Positions 32,067 to 41,999 of a stretch of DNA of 64,000 nucleotides are shown here, piece after piece (the stretch's first letter is position 1; every line of letters starts with the position of its first letter). The stretch is from Gp6-AA40 sp035571515 (GTDB taxonomy: Bacteria > Acidobacteriota > Vicinamibacteria > Vicinamibacterales > UBA2999). A model generated the notes under the pieces. That model was given only the letters and a program-made list of their open reading frames with translations, was not told where the DNA came from and did not search any database. The DNA is taken from contig DATNCQ010000216.1 of assembly GCA_035571515.1 (NCBI GenBank), forward strand, positions 1 to 64,000, given 5' to 3'. The translations under genes and the position numbers were made by a program.

Positions 32067-35000
32067 ATGCAACCGAGGCCGACGTTTGTCGCGCTCCTCC
32101 TCGTTCTCTTCATCCCCGTTTTCAACGCCGCCGCACAGACACCTCCACCGGCACCCACGCTCATCAGTCCCACCAGCGGCGCGACGGTCGCGCAGCCGCT
32201 GACGCTTCAATGGACGGCCGTCTCCGACCCGGACGGTCCGATCGGCAGCTACATCTGGCAGGTCGGGACCACCTCGAGCTTCGGCGTCGTGATCGCGTCG
32301 GGCTTCACCGACACCCGCAACGGTGATCCCATCCCCACGCGGGATCGCGTGAGCGGTCTCCCGAACGCGACCTACTTCTGGAGGGTGAAGGCGACGCAGA
32401 CGGTCGGCGGCGCGGTGGGCTCGATCGACTCCGCGTGGTCGGCCGTGCAAAGCTTCACCGTCAACGGTCTCGGCCCCGCGCCGTCCGGCTCGCCCACGAT
32501 CACGGGCCCCGGCAACGGCTCGCGCTTCCACCCGTACGAGTTCTTCAAGATCACATGGACGGCGGTGCAGGGCGCCCAGTACTACATCCTCGAAGCCGAC
32601 GACGAGCCGAGCTTCTCGTATCCGTTGACGCTGAGCCTGGGCCCGATGGAATTTGGCACCTCGTTCGACGCGGGATGGGGCAACGAGATTCCCAACATCT
32701 ATTACCGCGTGCGCCCCGTGTCGGTGGACAACGTCCGCGGATTGCCGTCGGCCGTACTGAACGTGCACATCGTCAACACCGCCCCCGTGCCACCGGCGCC
32801 GACGCCATTGTCACCAGCGGGGGGCGCAACCGTTTCGCTGCCGTTCACCTTCGACTGGACCGACACGGCCAATCCCCAGATTCCGGGCTACGACATCGAC
32901 GTGGACGACGAGCCGACGTTCGCGGGCACCTTCGGCGTGCTGCTGGTGCAGAACATCAGCCGCTCCGACTACACGCTCGTGTCGGATCTCGCCCCGGGCA
33001 CGTATTACTGGCGCGTCCGCGCGCAGCACGGCAACACGTACGGGCCGTGGTCGGCCGGCCAGCAATTTCGCGTCGTCGCCACGCCCACGACGCCAGGTCT
33101 CACGTTGTTCTGGCTGCTTCCGCAGCCGAGCACCGTCTATGGCGGCGCCTCGACACAAGCGCGGGTCACGTTGAGCGCCCCGGCGCCGCCTGGCGGCGCC
33201 GTCGTGCGCATCATCAGCGACCTGCCGCATGCCGAGGTCCCGTTCAGCGTCACGATCCCCGCGGGATCGACCGATGCCACCGTTTCGCCCATCACGTCGA
33301 TACCGGTGCATGGCGCAACGGTCGGCGACCTTCGTGCCGCCTACGGCTTGAGCTGGCAGCAGAACTCGCTCGGCCTGTTTCCACTGCTCTTCAGCCTTTC
33401 GCTCGACAAGAACGCCGTCGTCGGCGGAAACCCCGTCACGGGAACGGTGACGCTGCAGCGGGCGGCGCCGTCCGGCGGCGCCGAGGTGACGCTGGTCAGC
33501 AACGACACCTCGATCGTGCGGCCTCCCGCGAAGGTCGTGGTGCCCGCAGGCCAATCGAGCGTCAGCTTTTCGATCCCGACCTCCACGGTGGCGGCATCGG
33601 CGCAGATCACCCTCAACACGGGAACCGCCAACGACGACTATCGCGCCCCGGAAACATGGTTGACGGTGCTCCCCGCGGGTGCGCCAACTCCACCACCGGC
33701 GCTGTCCACCGTCACGGTGGCGACACCAAGCGTGCCGGGCGGCGGCGGTACGACCGGAACCGTGACGCTCACCGGTCCGGCTCCAACGGGCGGAGCGACC
33801 GTCTGGGTGAACGGCAGCATGGAAGGGCAGGTCGTCACGCCGAACGGCAACGTCACCGTGCCGGCCGGACGCACCAGTGCGAGCTTCCCAATCAGCGCGC
33901 CGCAGGTCGTGGCGCCGTACTGGGTGCTGGTGCAGGCGTCGTACGGGAACGAAGCCGGCATGCACGCGGCGGTGCTGCGCATCGATCCCTCGCAACCGGC
34001 CATCCCGGACCTGTATGCGCTCGGGCTCGATGGCGTATCGACGATCGGGGGCGGCTCGTTCCACGGCACCGTCGGCCTGGCGACGCCCGCGCCCGCGGGG
34101 GGCACCACGGTGTCGCTGACGAGCAGCGACCCGTCCGTCGCGCAGGTGCCGCCGAGCGTGCAGGTCGGCGCGGGGAACAGCGCGAACAGCTTCACCATCG
34201 GCACGGCGTCGGTCTCGAGTTTCCAGTCGGTGCTGATCACCGCGCAATCGGGCGCCGGCACCAAGTCGCAGTGGATCAGCGTCTACCCGGATCCGAACGT
34301 CGTCACGCTCAGCTCCGTGACGCCGAGCGTCAGCGGAACGACGGGCGGCAACAGCATCCCGGCGACGCTCTTCCTCAGCGGAAACGCGCCATCCGGCGGC
34401 GCGCGGGTGACGCTCTCGAGCAACAAGACGGCCGCGGCGCAGGTGCCGGCGAGCGTGACGATACCCGCCGGACAGGGATGGGCCAATTTCACGATCACCA
34501 CGTCCGCCGTGTCGGCGGACACACAGGTCACCATCACCGGAACGTATGGCTCGACCCAGACGGCCATCATCACCGTGATGGCTGGCGGCGGCACGGCCGG
34601 CAGCAACACGGGCCTGCTGAGTCCCACCGCCAACGCGCCCGGCGGCGCCGGCGACGGCAACGGGTTCGAGGTCAACCCGGGCAACGCGATGGGCGACGAC
34701 GCCCTGAACGCGGTGGACAACGACAGCGGCACCGCCTCGAGCTCGTCGTGCACCAGCACGGCGCGAGACAAGCACCAGTTCTTCAACTACGGCATCACGC
34801 TGCCGTCGGGCGCGACCGTCAAGGGCATCGAGGTGCGCCTCGATTCGCGCGTCGACGACACGGCCGGTTCGCCGCGCATGTGCGTCGAGCTGTCGTGGGA
34901 CGGCGGCGCCTCGTGGACGGCCCCGCAGGCGACATCGACGCTGTCGACGTCGATGCGATCCCGCACCCTGGGCGGCGCGACCAACACCTGGGGCCGGACG

Positions 35001-35114
35001 TGGACGCCCGTGGAGCTGTCGAATGGCAACTTCCGCATTCGAATCACCAACGTGGCGACGTCGACCGCCCGCGATTTCACGCTGGACTGGGCGGCGGTGC
35101 GGATCTCGTACTAA
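32067..35114 (+). CDS. Large secreted repeat protein with fibronectin-like and Ig-like modules
   Basis: The 1015-residue protein has a signal peptide (MQPRPTFVALLLVLFIPVFNAAA). Three N-terminal modules start with 'PTLISPTSGATV', 'PTITGPGNGSRF' and 'PTPLSPAGGATV' and end in 'YYWRVRA'-type strands, as in fibronectin-III/PKD-like domains. Then come about five tandem modules with the pattern APxGGAxVTLxSND...VPxxVTVPAGQxSxxFxI (from about residue 365 to 850). The last 150 residues form a distinct beta domain with VRLDSRVDDTAG. No catalytic motif was seen. It is likely a cell-surface or secreted adhesive or structural protein. An unusually long Ala/Thr/Ser-rich composition sets it apart from neighbours. 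Confidence 0.78.
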   Translation: MQPRPTFVALLLVLFIPVFNAAAQTPPPAPTLISPTSGATVAQPLTLQWTAVSDPDGPIGSYIWQVGTTSSFGVVIASGFTDTRNGDPIPTRDRVSGLPNATYFWRVKATQTVGGAVGSIDSAWSAVQSFTVNGLGPAPSGSPTITGPGNGSRFHPYEFFKITWTAVQGAQYYILEADDEPSFSYPLTLSLGPMEFGTSFDAGWGNEIPNIYYRVRPVSVDNVRGLPSAVLNVHIVNTAPVPPAPTPLSPAGGATVSLPFTFDWTDTANPQIPGYDIDVDDEPTFAGTFGVLLVQNISRSDYTLVSDLAPGTYYWRVRAQHGNTYGPWSAGQQFRVVATPTTPGLTLFWLLPQPSTVYGGASTQARVTLSAPAPPGGAVVRIISDLPHAEVPFSVTIPAGSTDATVSPITSIPVHGATVGDLRAAYGLSWQQNSLGLFPLLFSLSLDKNAVVGGNPVTGTVTLQRAAPSGGAEVTLVSNDTSIVRPPAKVVVPAGQSSVSFSIPTSTVAASAQITLNTGTANDDYRAPETWLTVLPAGAPTPPPALSTVTVATPSVPGGGGTTGTVTLTGPAPTGGATVWVNGSMEGQVVTPNGNVTVPAGRTSASFPISAPQVVAPYWVLVQASYGNEAGMHAAVLRIDPSQPAIPDLYALGLDGVSTIGGGSFHGTVGLATPAPAGGTTVSLTSSDPSVAQVPPSVQVGAGNSANSFTIGTASVSSFQSVLITAQSGAGTKSQWISVYPDPNVVTLSSVTPSVSGTTGGNSIPATLFLSGNAPSGGARVTLSSNKTAAAQVPASVTIPAGQGWANFTITTSAVSADTQVTITGTYGSTQTAIITVMAGGGTAGSNTGLLSPTANAPGGAGDGNGFEVNPGNAMGDDALNAVDNDSGTASSSSCTSTARDKHQFFNYGITLPSGATVKGIEVRLDSRVDDTAGSPRMCVELSWDGGASWTAPQATSTLSTSMRSRTLGGATNTWGRTWTPVELSNGNFRIRITNVATSTARDFTLDWAAVRISY

Positions 35115-35171
35115 CTAAGTGGAAAAGTGGAAAAGGGGAGAAGTGGAAAAGTAAGTTTTGAAGTTTTCAAG
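35115..35171. repeat. Purine-rich GTGGAAAAG tandem repeat
   Basis: Units AGTGGAAAAG occur three times (35118-35153 region), followed by AAGTTTTGAAGTTTTCAAG, which can pair partly with itself. It fills the gap between two plus-strand genes and is strikingly AT-rich compared with the surrounding DNA. No coding potential. Confidence 0.5.
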
Positions 35172-35220
35172 TGGCGGGTCTTGACGGGAAGAGGGGAGCC
35201 ACGCAAGATCTTGGCACCAG

Positions 35221-36519
35221 ATGCGCTGGAGATCCCTCCTTTCCGTCGGCCTCGGGTCGCTCGTCGCCGCCGGCACGTGGGCGTCGGTTGACGCCCAGCG
35301 CGCCGGGACGTTCATGGGATCGTCCGAGGACCCGGCGATTGCCTACACGACCGCGCGCCTGAACAACTCGGTCGTCGAGGTGAACAGGAAGCTCCAGGAC
35401 GGGTCCCTCCAGTTCACGTTCGACCCCACGAGCGGGTTCCTGCGCTCGGCGCTGAACGCGCTGCAGATTCCGATCGATTCGCAGATGCTCGTGTTCTCGC
35501 GCACGAGCCTGCAGGGCAAGCGCATCGGCGAACAGAATCCGCGGGCGCTGTTCTTCAACGACCGCGTCGCGCTCGGGTGGGTGCGCGGCGGCGACGTGCT
35601 CGAGGTCGCGGCGCACGACGAAACCGCGGGCATCGTCTTCTACACGCTCGAGCAGCGCGGGGACGCAGGCGGCCCGCCGCAGTTCCAGCGCGCGTTCATC
35701 TGCCTCGGCTGTCACATGGCCGGCAACACGCTCGGCGTGCCCGGCCTGCTCATGTTCAGCACGACGCGCGCCCAGCCGAACCAGTTCTCAGGCATTCCGC
35801 GCCACATCGATCACAGCGACCCGATCACGCGGCGATTCGGCGGATGGTTCGTGACCGGCAGCACCGGTTCGGTGCAGAACATGGGCAACGAGGCCGCGGC
35901 GCTCGACGCGCGGCCGAGCCACGAGCTCTCGTCCGTAGAAGGTCTGTTCGACGCGGGCGGCTACCCGGCGCTCACGAGCGACGTCGTCGCCCAGCTGGTG
36001 CTGACGCACCAGGCCGGCATGACCAACCTGTTGACGCGGGCGGCATGGGAGGCGCGCGCCGCCGACCCGTCGCTGCACGCGCCGTTCACCGCGACGCCCG
36101 AGCAGCAGGCGAGCATCGCGGCCGTGATGAACGGCGTGGCGAGCGAGGTCGTCGACTACCTGCTCTTCGTCGACGAGGCGAAGCTGACCGATCGCGTACG
36201 CGGCGCCTCCGGATTCGCCGAACGGTTCTCGAGCGGCGGGCCGCGCGATCGAAAGGGCCGTTCGCTCTACGAGCTCGATCTCAGCCGCCGCCTGATGAAG
36301 TACCCCTGCAGCTACCTGATCTACTCGCCGGCGTTCGACGCGCTGCCGGCGCTCGCCAAGGCGCCGATCTACAAGCGCCTGTGGGACGTGCTGTCGGGCG
36401 AGGAAAAGGACCCGCGCTACCGGTCGGCTCTCTCGCTCGCGGACCGCCAGTCGATCGTCGAAATCCTCAGGGATACGAAGAAGGACCTCCCACCGTATTT
36501 TCAAGGCGCGATCCGCTAG
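35221..36519 (+). CDS. Secreted mono-heme cytochrome c family protein
   Basis: The 432-residue protein has a signal peptide (MRWRSLLSVGLGSLVAAGTWASVDA). One haem c site, CLGCH at 161-165, sits in AFICLGCHMAGNTLGVPGLL. Further segments include RHIDHSDPITRRFGGWFVTG and a C-terminal helical part with RRLMKYPCSYLIYSPAFDALP, where the Met and Cys could act in ligation or disulphides. It is longer than simple class I cytochromes and may be an electron-transfer protein or a peroxidase relative with one haem. It lies between the two giant repeat proteins, an unusual setting. Only a weak ribosome site precedes the ATG. Confidence 0.75.
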   Translation: MRWRSLLSVGLGSLVAAGTWASVDAQRAGTFMGSSEDPAIAYTTARLNNSVVEVNRKLQDGSLQFTFDPTSGFLRSALNALQIPIDSQMLVFSRTSLQGKRIGEQNPRALFFNDRVALGWVRGGDVLEVAAHDETAGIVFYTLEQRGDAGGPPQFQRAFICLGCHMAGNTLGVPGLLMFSTTRAQPNQFSGIPRHIDHSDPITRRFGGWFVTGSTGSVQNMGNEAAALDARPSHELSSVEGLFDAGGYPALTSDVVAQLVLTHQAGMTNLLTRAAWEARAADPSLHAPFTATPEQQASIAAVMNGVASEVVDYLLFVDEAKLTDRVRGASGFAERFSSGGPRDRKGRSLYELDLSRRLMKYPCSYLIYSPAFDALPALAKAPIYKRLWDVLSGEEKDPRYRSALSLADRQSIVEILRDTKKDLPPYFQGAIR

Positions 36520-36564
36520 CGCACTGCCGCCCGATCGCCACGAAGGACACGACGAGCGCGCGGG

Positions 36565-39500
36565 TCACCGGAACCCGACAGCGAGCGCGAACCACGCAGA
36601 CGGCAGGTCAAGCGCGGCCGGCCGCCAGTCGAAAACCGTCCATCCGCCCGTGGTCGTATACAGGTGGGCGTAGCCATCGGACGACTCGAACGTCGAACCG
36701 TCAGCCTCTCCCGGATAGGTCACCCCGTCGAACATGCACCCGGTCGTCGTGCAGTCGATGGGAGGACCGTGACCCATCGGCAGGGTGGCGATGATCAGAC
36801 CCGGCCCGGTGCTCGAAATCTGCGGCGCGCCGAAGATGCTTTCGTTGGCGAGGTCGTTCCCCGTCGCCTTCGCGGCGCCGTCGAACGGCGCGGCCGCTGC
36901 GCCGGTGACGTCGTACATCACGAACTGCACGAACTTCAGGCTCGCCGTGATCGCGAATTCCAGGTCGGGCCCGGTGGCCGCATTCGCGGCATAGAGCACC
37001 TGCGGGTCCGTCGTCCGGACGGGAGCCAGCGTGACCTTCGTCCACGTGTTGACGGGCGTGGACGCGATCGACGAGATGTTCGAGTTGCCGGTTCCGAACG
37101 AGGTCGCCAGCACGAGCAGGTTGCCCGTCGACGGGAACTGCAGCTTCGCCGGCGTGCCCAGCCAGTACCCGTGATACACGTGCACGACCCGTATCCCGGG
37201 GGGCGGGGCGGTGCCTGCAGTCGCGGCTTTCAACGCGATCGACAGCGAATTCATCGACCCTCGCAACGAGGTCACGGTCATCGCTGGATCGACGGCCCCC
37301 GGCTCGGTCTGCACGCGGTACTGCGCCGCGGACGCGCGCAGGCGGTCGGCGGAGAGCAGCGTGAAGCCCGCACCTGACGTCATGCCGGTGATGGGCGCTC
37401 CAAAGTCGTTCGTCGTGACGTAGTTGTAGATGAGGTCGCCGGGCACGGTGGTCGTCAGGCTGCCCGCGGTAATGTCCGGATTGAGCGCCTTTGCGTTGCC
37501 GCTGGCGCCGTCGAGCGCGAAGTTGACGGCGACGTTGTAGAACTCCGAGATTTGCGCCTGGAATCCCGACAGCGCGTTGTCGAAGGTCACCGTGATGTCA
37601 CGGGTGCCCGCGACCACCCCGGTGACGTAGAAGATGCGCGATCGGACTCCATTGCTGCTGATTGTCGGACCACTGAGCCACGTATTTCCGTGGTCGTCGG
37701 CAATCGCGACCGTCCGCCCCACCGCATCCGGGTAGCGGATGCCCAGGATGATGCAGTTGTTCGCGCCCGCCGGATCCGCCAGGTGGATCCTGAAGTTGTT
37801 GCCAAGCTCTGTGGGGTCGTAGTTCGACGAGGTCGTGACGTGCTGAATGAGCGTCGGGATTCCAGCGGTTGAGGCCGGCGCGTTCTTGACCTTGACGGAA
37901 ATCGGCGGCGAGACCGCGGAGTTACCCGAAGCGTCGCGCGCGACGGCCGTGAGCACGTGAGTCCCGTCCGATAACGCCGTCGTATCGACGCTGGTCGTGT
38001 ACGGCGCCGCGCCCAGCTCGGCTCCGGCGTCGCTGCCGTCGATCTGGAACCGGACACCGGCGACGGCCACGTCGTCCTGCGCCGATGCCGAGATCGTCAC
38101 AGTACCCGCGACCGTTGCGGCGTCGGCGGGCGAGGAAATGACGACGGACGGCAGCGTTTTGTCCGGCAGCGTGCTGGTAGCGCCGGCACTCGACTGAGCC
38201 GAGCGGTTCCCTGCCGCGTCGAACGCCGCAACCGTGTACGAGTACGGTGTCGACGGCGAGAGGCGGCTGTCGAAGTACGAGGTGGTCGTGAGGGTCGCGA
38301 CGCTGATTCCGTCGCGGAGCACCTCGTAGCCGGCCACCGCGACATCGTCAGCGGACGCGAGCCAGCTCACCACGATGGTCGTGGCGGACGTCGCGGTGGC
38401 GGAGACACCGCCGGGGACCGAGGGGGGCGCCGTATCGGGGGGAGTCGGTGTCGTGAACGTGTTCGTCGCACTGATGGCTTCGTTCGCGGCCGCGTCCCGC
38501 GAACGCACGCGGTAGACGTACCCCGTACGGGAGGCGAGGCCGGGGACGACGACCGTGTGCGCGATGACGAGGCTGTTGTCGATCGGCGTCGCGCTCGTGA
38601 ACGCCGTTCCGGGCCCGTACTCCACCTGCGAGGTGGCCGGCTCGTCCGTCGTCCACGTGATCGTGGCGGAGTCGACGCGGAGATTCGCGGCCGTGGCGCC
38701 GGAAATCGACGGCGCGACGACGTCGGCATCGATCGTGTCGGTCGCAGCCGCGGACCAGTTGCCGGCTGCATCCCGGAACTGCGCGTACACGGTCTGCGCG
38801 CCGCTGCCCGATGCCAGCGTCCATGCCTTCGTGGCGGCATAGGCTTCGGCCGCCGAATACGTCGTGCCGGAATTCGAGAACCGCATCTGCGTGACCTGTG
38901 TCACCGTGTCCGCCGCCGACAGCGTCAAGGTGACACTGCGGCTGTTGGTCAGCGATGCGCCCGCGTTGATGACCACGCTGCCGGTCGGAAGCCCGTTGTC
39001 GACGATCAGGCCGACGCTCGACGCAGTCGTGCTGTGGCCGACGGCATCCGTCGCCCTCGAGGAGACGACGTGTGGACCGTCGGCGGCGGTGGTGGTGTCC
39101 CACGTCACCGCATAGGGAGCGGCCGTATCCTCGCCGCCCAGGTTCGCTCCATCCAACAGGAATTGCACGCCGGTGACACCGGTATCGTCCGTCGCCGTCG
39201 CCGTGACAGCGACCGACGTCCCCGCGACGATGGCATTGCTCGCGGGGGCCGTCAGCGCGACTGCCGGTGGCGTGGTGTCGACCGACATAGTGGCCAGCGC
39301 GTTCGAGGGCCCGATGCTCTCATTCGCGGCCGCATCGCGCGAGCGCACGCGGTAGCTATAGTTCGTGCCCGCCGTGAGGCCTGGCAGGACGACCACATGT
39401 GCGGTCACGAGGCTGCCGTCGAGCGGTGTCACGCCGGTGAACGACGTGCCCGCCCCGTATTCCACCTGCGACGTCGCCGGTTCGTCCGTCGTCCACCTGA

Positions 39501-40842
39501 TCGTGGCCGCGTCGGTGCCGATGTTTACGGCCGTGACCGCGGAAATCGCCGGCGGGATGTCATCCACGACGATCGTGTCGGTCGCGGGTGCCGACCAGTT
39601 TCCCGCCGCATCCATGAACTGGGTGAACACCGTCTTCGTTCCGCCGCCCGGGGAGAGCGTCCACGCCTTCGCAGGCGCGTATGGTTCGGCCGCCGAATAG
39701 GCGGCGCCGGAATTCGAGAAGCGCATCTGCGTCACCGGGCTCACGGCGTCGGCCGCCGACAGCGTCAGGGTGACCGTGCTGGTGTTCGTCACAGCCGCGG
39801 TGCCGTTGATCACCACGGTGCCGGTCGGAAGCCCGTTGTCGACGATCAGGCCGACGCTCGACGCGGTCGTGCTGTGGCCGGCGGCATCCGTCGCCCTCGA
39901 GGAGACGACGTGTGGGCCGTCGGCGACGGTGGTGGTGTCCCACGTCACCGCATAAGGAGCGGCGGTATCCTCGCCGCCCAGGGTCGCTCCATCCAGCAGG
40001 AATTGCACGCCGGTGACCCCGGTATCGTCCGTCGCCGTCGCCGTGACGGTGACCGACGGCCCCGCGACAATGGCGTTGCTCGCAGGAGCCGTCAGCGCCA
40101 CCGCCGGTGCCGCGGTGTCGCCCGCAGGACGCAGGTTGTCGACGAGCACGTTGACGCTCGCCGAGATCGCGATCTTGCCGGAGGCATCCCAGGCGAAGGA
40201 CGTGAGGACGTGCGGACCGTCGCCGGCAGTCGTCGTGTCCCACATCACCGCATAAGGCGCAGTGGTATCCACGCCGAGGGCTTCGTCATCGAGGACGAAC
40301 TGAACACCGACAACGGCCGTATCGTCCGCGGCCGTCGCGGTGACGGCGACAGATCCGCCGACGGTGGAACCGTCAGCGGGAGCCGACAGGAAGACCGTCG
40401 GCGCCGCCGTATCTGTCGAATCGGTGACCGTCAGCGTGAAGGGCGTCGTGCGGAGGACGCCTGAAACCAACCCACCGATGACAATCATCGAGGTCCCGAG
40501 CGGCGTCGACGCCGACGTAGAGATGGTGACTTTCGTCGAGCACGGCGGCGCGCAGGACGCGGGCGTGAAGGTTGCCTGCGCTCCCGCCGGCAGGCCGCCG
40601 ACGCTGAAGGGCACGACTTTCGTCGTGCCTCCCGTCAGCGTGGCGACGACCGTGTTCGACACCGACGATCCTCTCGTCACGGACCGGTTGCCCGCGTTGC
40701 CGAGAGCGAAATTGAAAGACCCCGACGACCCCGACGCCGCGTGCACGGATCCGTTCGCCGCTGTCAGAGCCGCCACGGTCAGGGCCGTCAGGAAACAGAG
40801 AAATCCACGCCGCAGCACGCGGCTGCCCAGTCGTGAGCGCAC
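36565..40842 (-). CDS. Giant secreted Ig/fibronectin-type repeat protein
   Basis: The 1425-residue protein has a signal peptide after RRGFLCFLTALTVAALTAANG. The GTG at 40842 is chosen because GAGGG lies five bases upstream; the open frame extends to 40953 without a better start. Domains in order are a short Ig-like unit, several Big-type modules of the form 'AVALTAPASNAIVAG..VTATATDDTGVTGVQFLLDG', fibronectin-III units with 'TTDEPATSQVEYG..YRVRSRDAAANE', another FN3/Big pair, and a C-terminal 480-residue beta region with NNCIILGIRYPDAVG and IRVVHVYHGYWLG. A block of about 280 residues is duplicated in tandem. It is probably a surface protein. No catalytic site was seen. Confidence 0.8.
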   Translation of the reverse strand: MRSRLGSRVLRRGFLCFLTALTVAALTAANGSVHAASGSSGSFNFALGNAGNRSVTRGSSVSNTVVATLTGGTTKVVPFSVGGLPAGAQATFTPASCAPPCSTKVTISTSASTPLGTSMIVIGGLVSGVLRTTPFTLTVTDSTDTAAPTVFLSAPADGSTVGGSVAVTATAADDTAVVGVQFVLDDEALGVDTTAPYAVMWDTTTAGDGPHVLTSFAWDASGKIAISASVNVLVDNLRPAGDTAAPAVALTAPASNAIVAGPSVTVTATATDDTGVTGVQFLLDGATLGGEDTAAPYAVTWDTTTVADGPHVVSSRATDAAGHSTTASSVGLIVDNGLPTGTVVINGTAAVTNTSTVTLTLSAADAVSPVTQMRFSNSGAAYSAAEPYAPAKAWTLSPGGGTKTVFTQFMDAAGNWSAPATDTIVVDDIPPAISAVTAVNIGTDAATIRWTTDEPATSQVEYGAGTSFTGVTPLDGSLVTAHVVVLPGLTAGTNYSYRVRSRDAAANESIGPSNALATMSVDTTPPAVALTAPASNAIVAGTSVAVTATATDDTGVTGVQFLLDGANLGGEDTAAPYAVTWDTTTAADGPHVVSSRATDAVGHSTTASSVGLIVDNGLPTGSVVINAGASLTNSRSVTLTLSAADTVTQVTQMRFSNSGTTYSAAEAYAATKAWTLASGSGAQTVYAQFRDAAGNWSAAATDTIDADVVAPSISGATAANLRVDSATITWTTDEPATSQVEYGPGTAFTSATPIDNSLVIAHTVVVPGLASRTGYVYRVRSRDAAANEAISATNTFTTPTPPDTAPPSVPGGVSATATSATTIVVSWLASADDVAVAGYEVLRDGISVATLTTTSYFDSRLSPSTPYSYTVAAFDAAGNRSAQSSAGATSTLPDKTLPSVVISSPADAATVAGTVTISASAQDDVAVAGVRFQIDGSDAGAELGAAPYTTSVDTTALSDGTHVLTAVARDASGNSAVSPPISVKVKNAPASTAGIPTLIQHVTTSSNYDPTELGNNFRIHLADPAGANNCIILGIRYPDAVGRTVAIADDHGNTWLSGPTISSNGVRSRIFYVTGVVAGTRDITVTFDNALSGFQAQISEFYNVAVNFALDGASGNAKALNPDITAGSLTTTVPGDLIYNYVTTNDFGAPITGMTSGAGFTLLSADRLRASAAQYRVQTEPGAVDPAMTVTSLRGSMNSLSIALKAATAGTAPPPGIRVVHVYHGYWLGTPAKLQFPSTGNLLVLATSFGTGNSNISSIASTPVNTWTKVTLAPVRTTDPQVLYAANAATGPDLEFAITASLKFVQFVMYDVTGAAAAPFDGAAKATGNDLANESIFGAPQISSTGPGLIIATLPMGHGPPIDCTTTGCMFDGVTYPGEADGSTFESSDGYAHLYTTTGGWTVFDWRPAALDLPSAWFALAVGFR
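38447..40122 (-). repeat. Internal tandem duplication (two units of about 835 bp)
   Basis: Within the giant repeat-protein gene, roughly 39284-40122 and 38447-39283 encode the same module order (Big-type, then MRFSNSGxxYSAAExYA, then FN3 with TTDEPATSQVEYG). Long stretches are almost identical at the DNA level, for example around 38995-39150 and 39835-39990. Such high nucleotide identity points to recent duplication or gene conversion. Confidence 0.7.
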
Positions 40843-41063
40843 GTCACCCTCGAAGTTGAATGTCGTTCCAAGTTGCCAGCCGCTGGGAGGAGGCTGAGAG
40901 GTGGGCCCACTATAGGGGCGTGGTGCCCCTGCACCGCAATCGGGGACTTCCACGGTGGATGCGGCGGTGAGATCACCACTCCACTTCGCGGCAGACTAAA
41001 TACATCTGACGCGGCGACAATCGAGCGCGCGAGTGCGCCGCGAGGTGGTCTTGCGCTCGCGCG

Positions 41064-41888
41064 CTACCGCTTGACGAGAATCGCGCGCGTGTAGAGCAGC
41101 TCGAAGCTGCGGCGCATCGCGTTGTCCTGCGATCGCGTGCCGGGCGCGGTGGTCACCACCGCGAGCGTGCAGCCGGCCGCTGCGGCGTCGGCGAGGCGCC
41201 GCTGAAGAAGCGCTTTCTGCACCCCGCGGCCCCTGGCACGGGGCAGCGTGCCCGCCCCGGCCAGCTGCGCCAGATCACCGTCGATGCGCATCGCCGCTTG
41301 CCCAACCATTTCCCCGTCAATGCGCGCGACGTAGCGGATGAAGCCGGGCACGCCCGTCATGACCTCGAACACCTCCGTCAACTGCTCGCGCTGGAAGTCG
41401 TCCGCCGCGCTGCCGGTGCCGTCGAGGTTCGTGAAGGCTTCCACGGCGATGTCGACCCATGCGCGCAGCGTCGCGTCCGTCACCAGCTCGATGGTCACGC
41501 CGCTGACTCCGGGTCCGGGCGTCTTCCGGTCCAGCGGAAATCCCAGGACGTTCTCGAACCCGTGCAGGCCGTAGCCGCGATCGGTCAGTGCCGCTCCCAG
41601 CTCCGGCTCCGCCAGGACCGACATCTCGATTCGGACGGGCTCGCCGCGGCCGCTCCATTCGCGCTCGATCCGTTCGAGCGCCGCGACGTCCAGGCCGCGA
41701 TCGAGGCAGAGGCCGATCACCTTGTTCAACGGCGACGCAGGGCCGACATACACGGCCTCGCCGCCGCTGATCGGCAGCACGAACGGCGCCGACTGCGGCG
41801 TACGCAGGCGAACGGAATCGGCGATGTGCGCGCACATGCGTCCCTCGGCGCGATCGATGCGGGCGGCGAGCGCCGCGTCGGCGAACAT
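41064..41888 (-). CDS. GNAT family N-acetyltransferase (274 aa)
   Basis: The 274-residue protein has a C-terminal GNAT domain (about 130-274) with FIRYVARIDGEMVGQAAMRI, then LAGAGTLPRARGRGVQKALLQRRLADAA, which holds the acetyl-CoA-binding R-x-x-G-x-G/A pattern (RARGRGVQ), and a final strand. The N-terminal 120 residues form a partial second acetyltransferase-like domain with PLNKVIGLCLDRGLDVAAL, as in several two-domain acetyltransferases. There is no signal peptide. It is divergent from the DLTG-W gene at 42000. The acceptor substrate is unknown. Confidence 0.82.
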   Translation of the reverse strand: MFADAALAARIDRAEGRMCAHIADSVRLRTPQSAPFVLPISGGEAVYVGPASPLNKVIGLCLDRGLDVAALERIEREWSGRGEPVRIEMSVLAEPELGAALTDRGYGLHGFENVLGFPLDRKTPGPGVSGVTIELVTDATLRAWVDIAVEAFTNLDGTGSAADDFQREQLTEVFEVMTGVPGFIRYVARIDGEMVGQAAMRIDGDLAQLAGAGTLPRARGRGVQKALLQRRLADAAAAGCTLAVVTTAPGTRSQDNAMRRSFELLYTRAILVKR

Positions 41889-41999
41889 GAACGCGCAATT
41901 CTACGCGGCCTTCAGGCGCCCATCGTGGCGGAGGCTCCCGGGCCGGTTGGGGGTAAGATGAGGCCGCTTCGCCAACCATCGAAGCGCGTCCCACACCTC

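Noticed and set aside
32435..35161. Open frame of 908 residues on the plus strand
   Set aside because: This is the +1 frame of the large repeat protein at 32067-35114; it has Arg/Gly-rich shadow composition and no signal peptide or recognisable modules.
38557..40464. Open frame of 635 residues on the plus strand with internal repeats
   Set aside because: The repeats merely mirror the tandem duplication in the minus-strand giant protein; composition is Arg-rich and there is no start signal.
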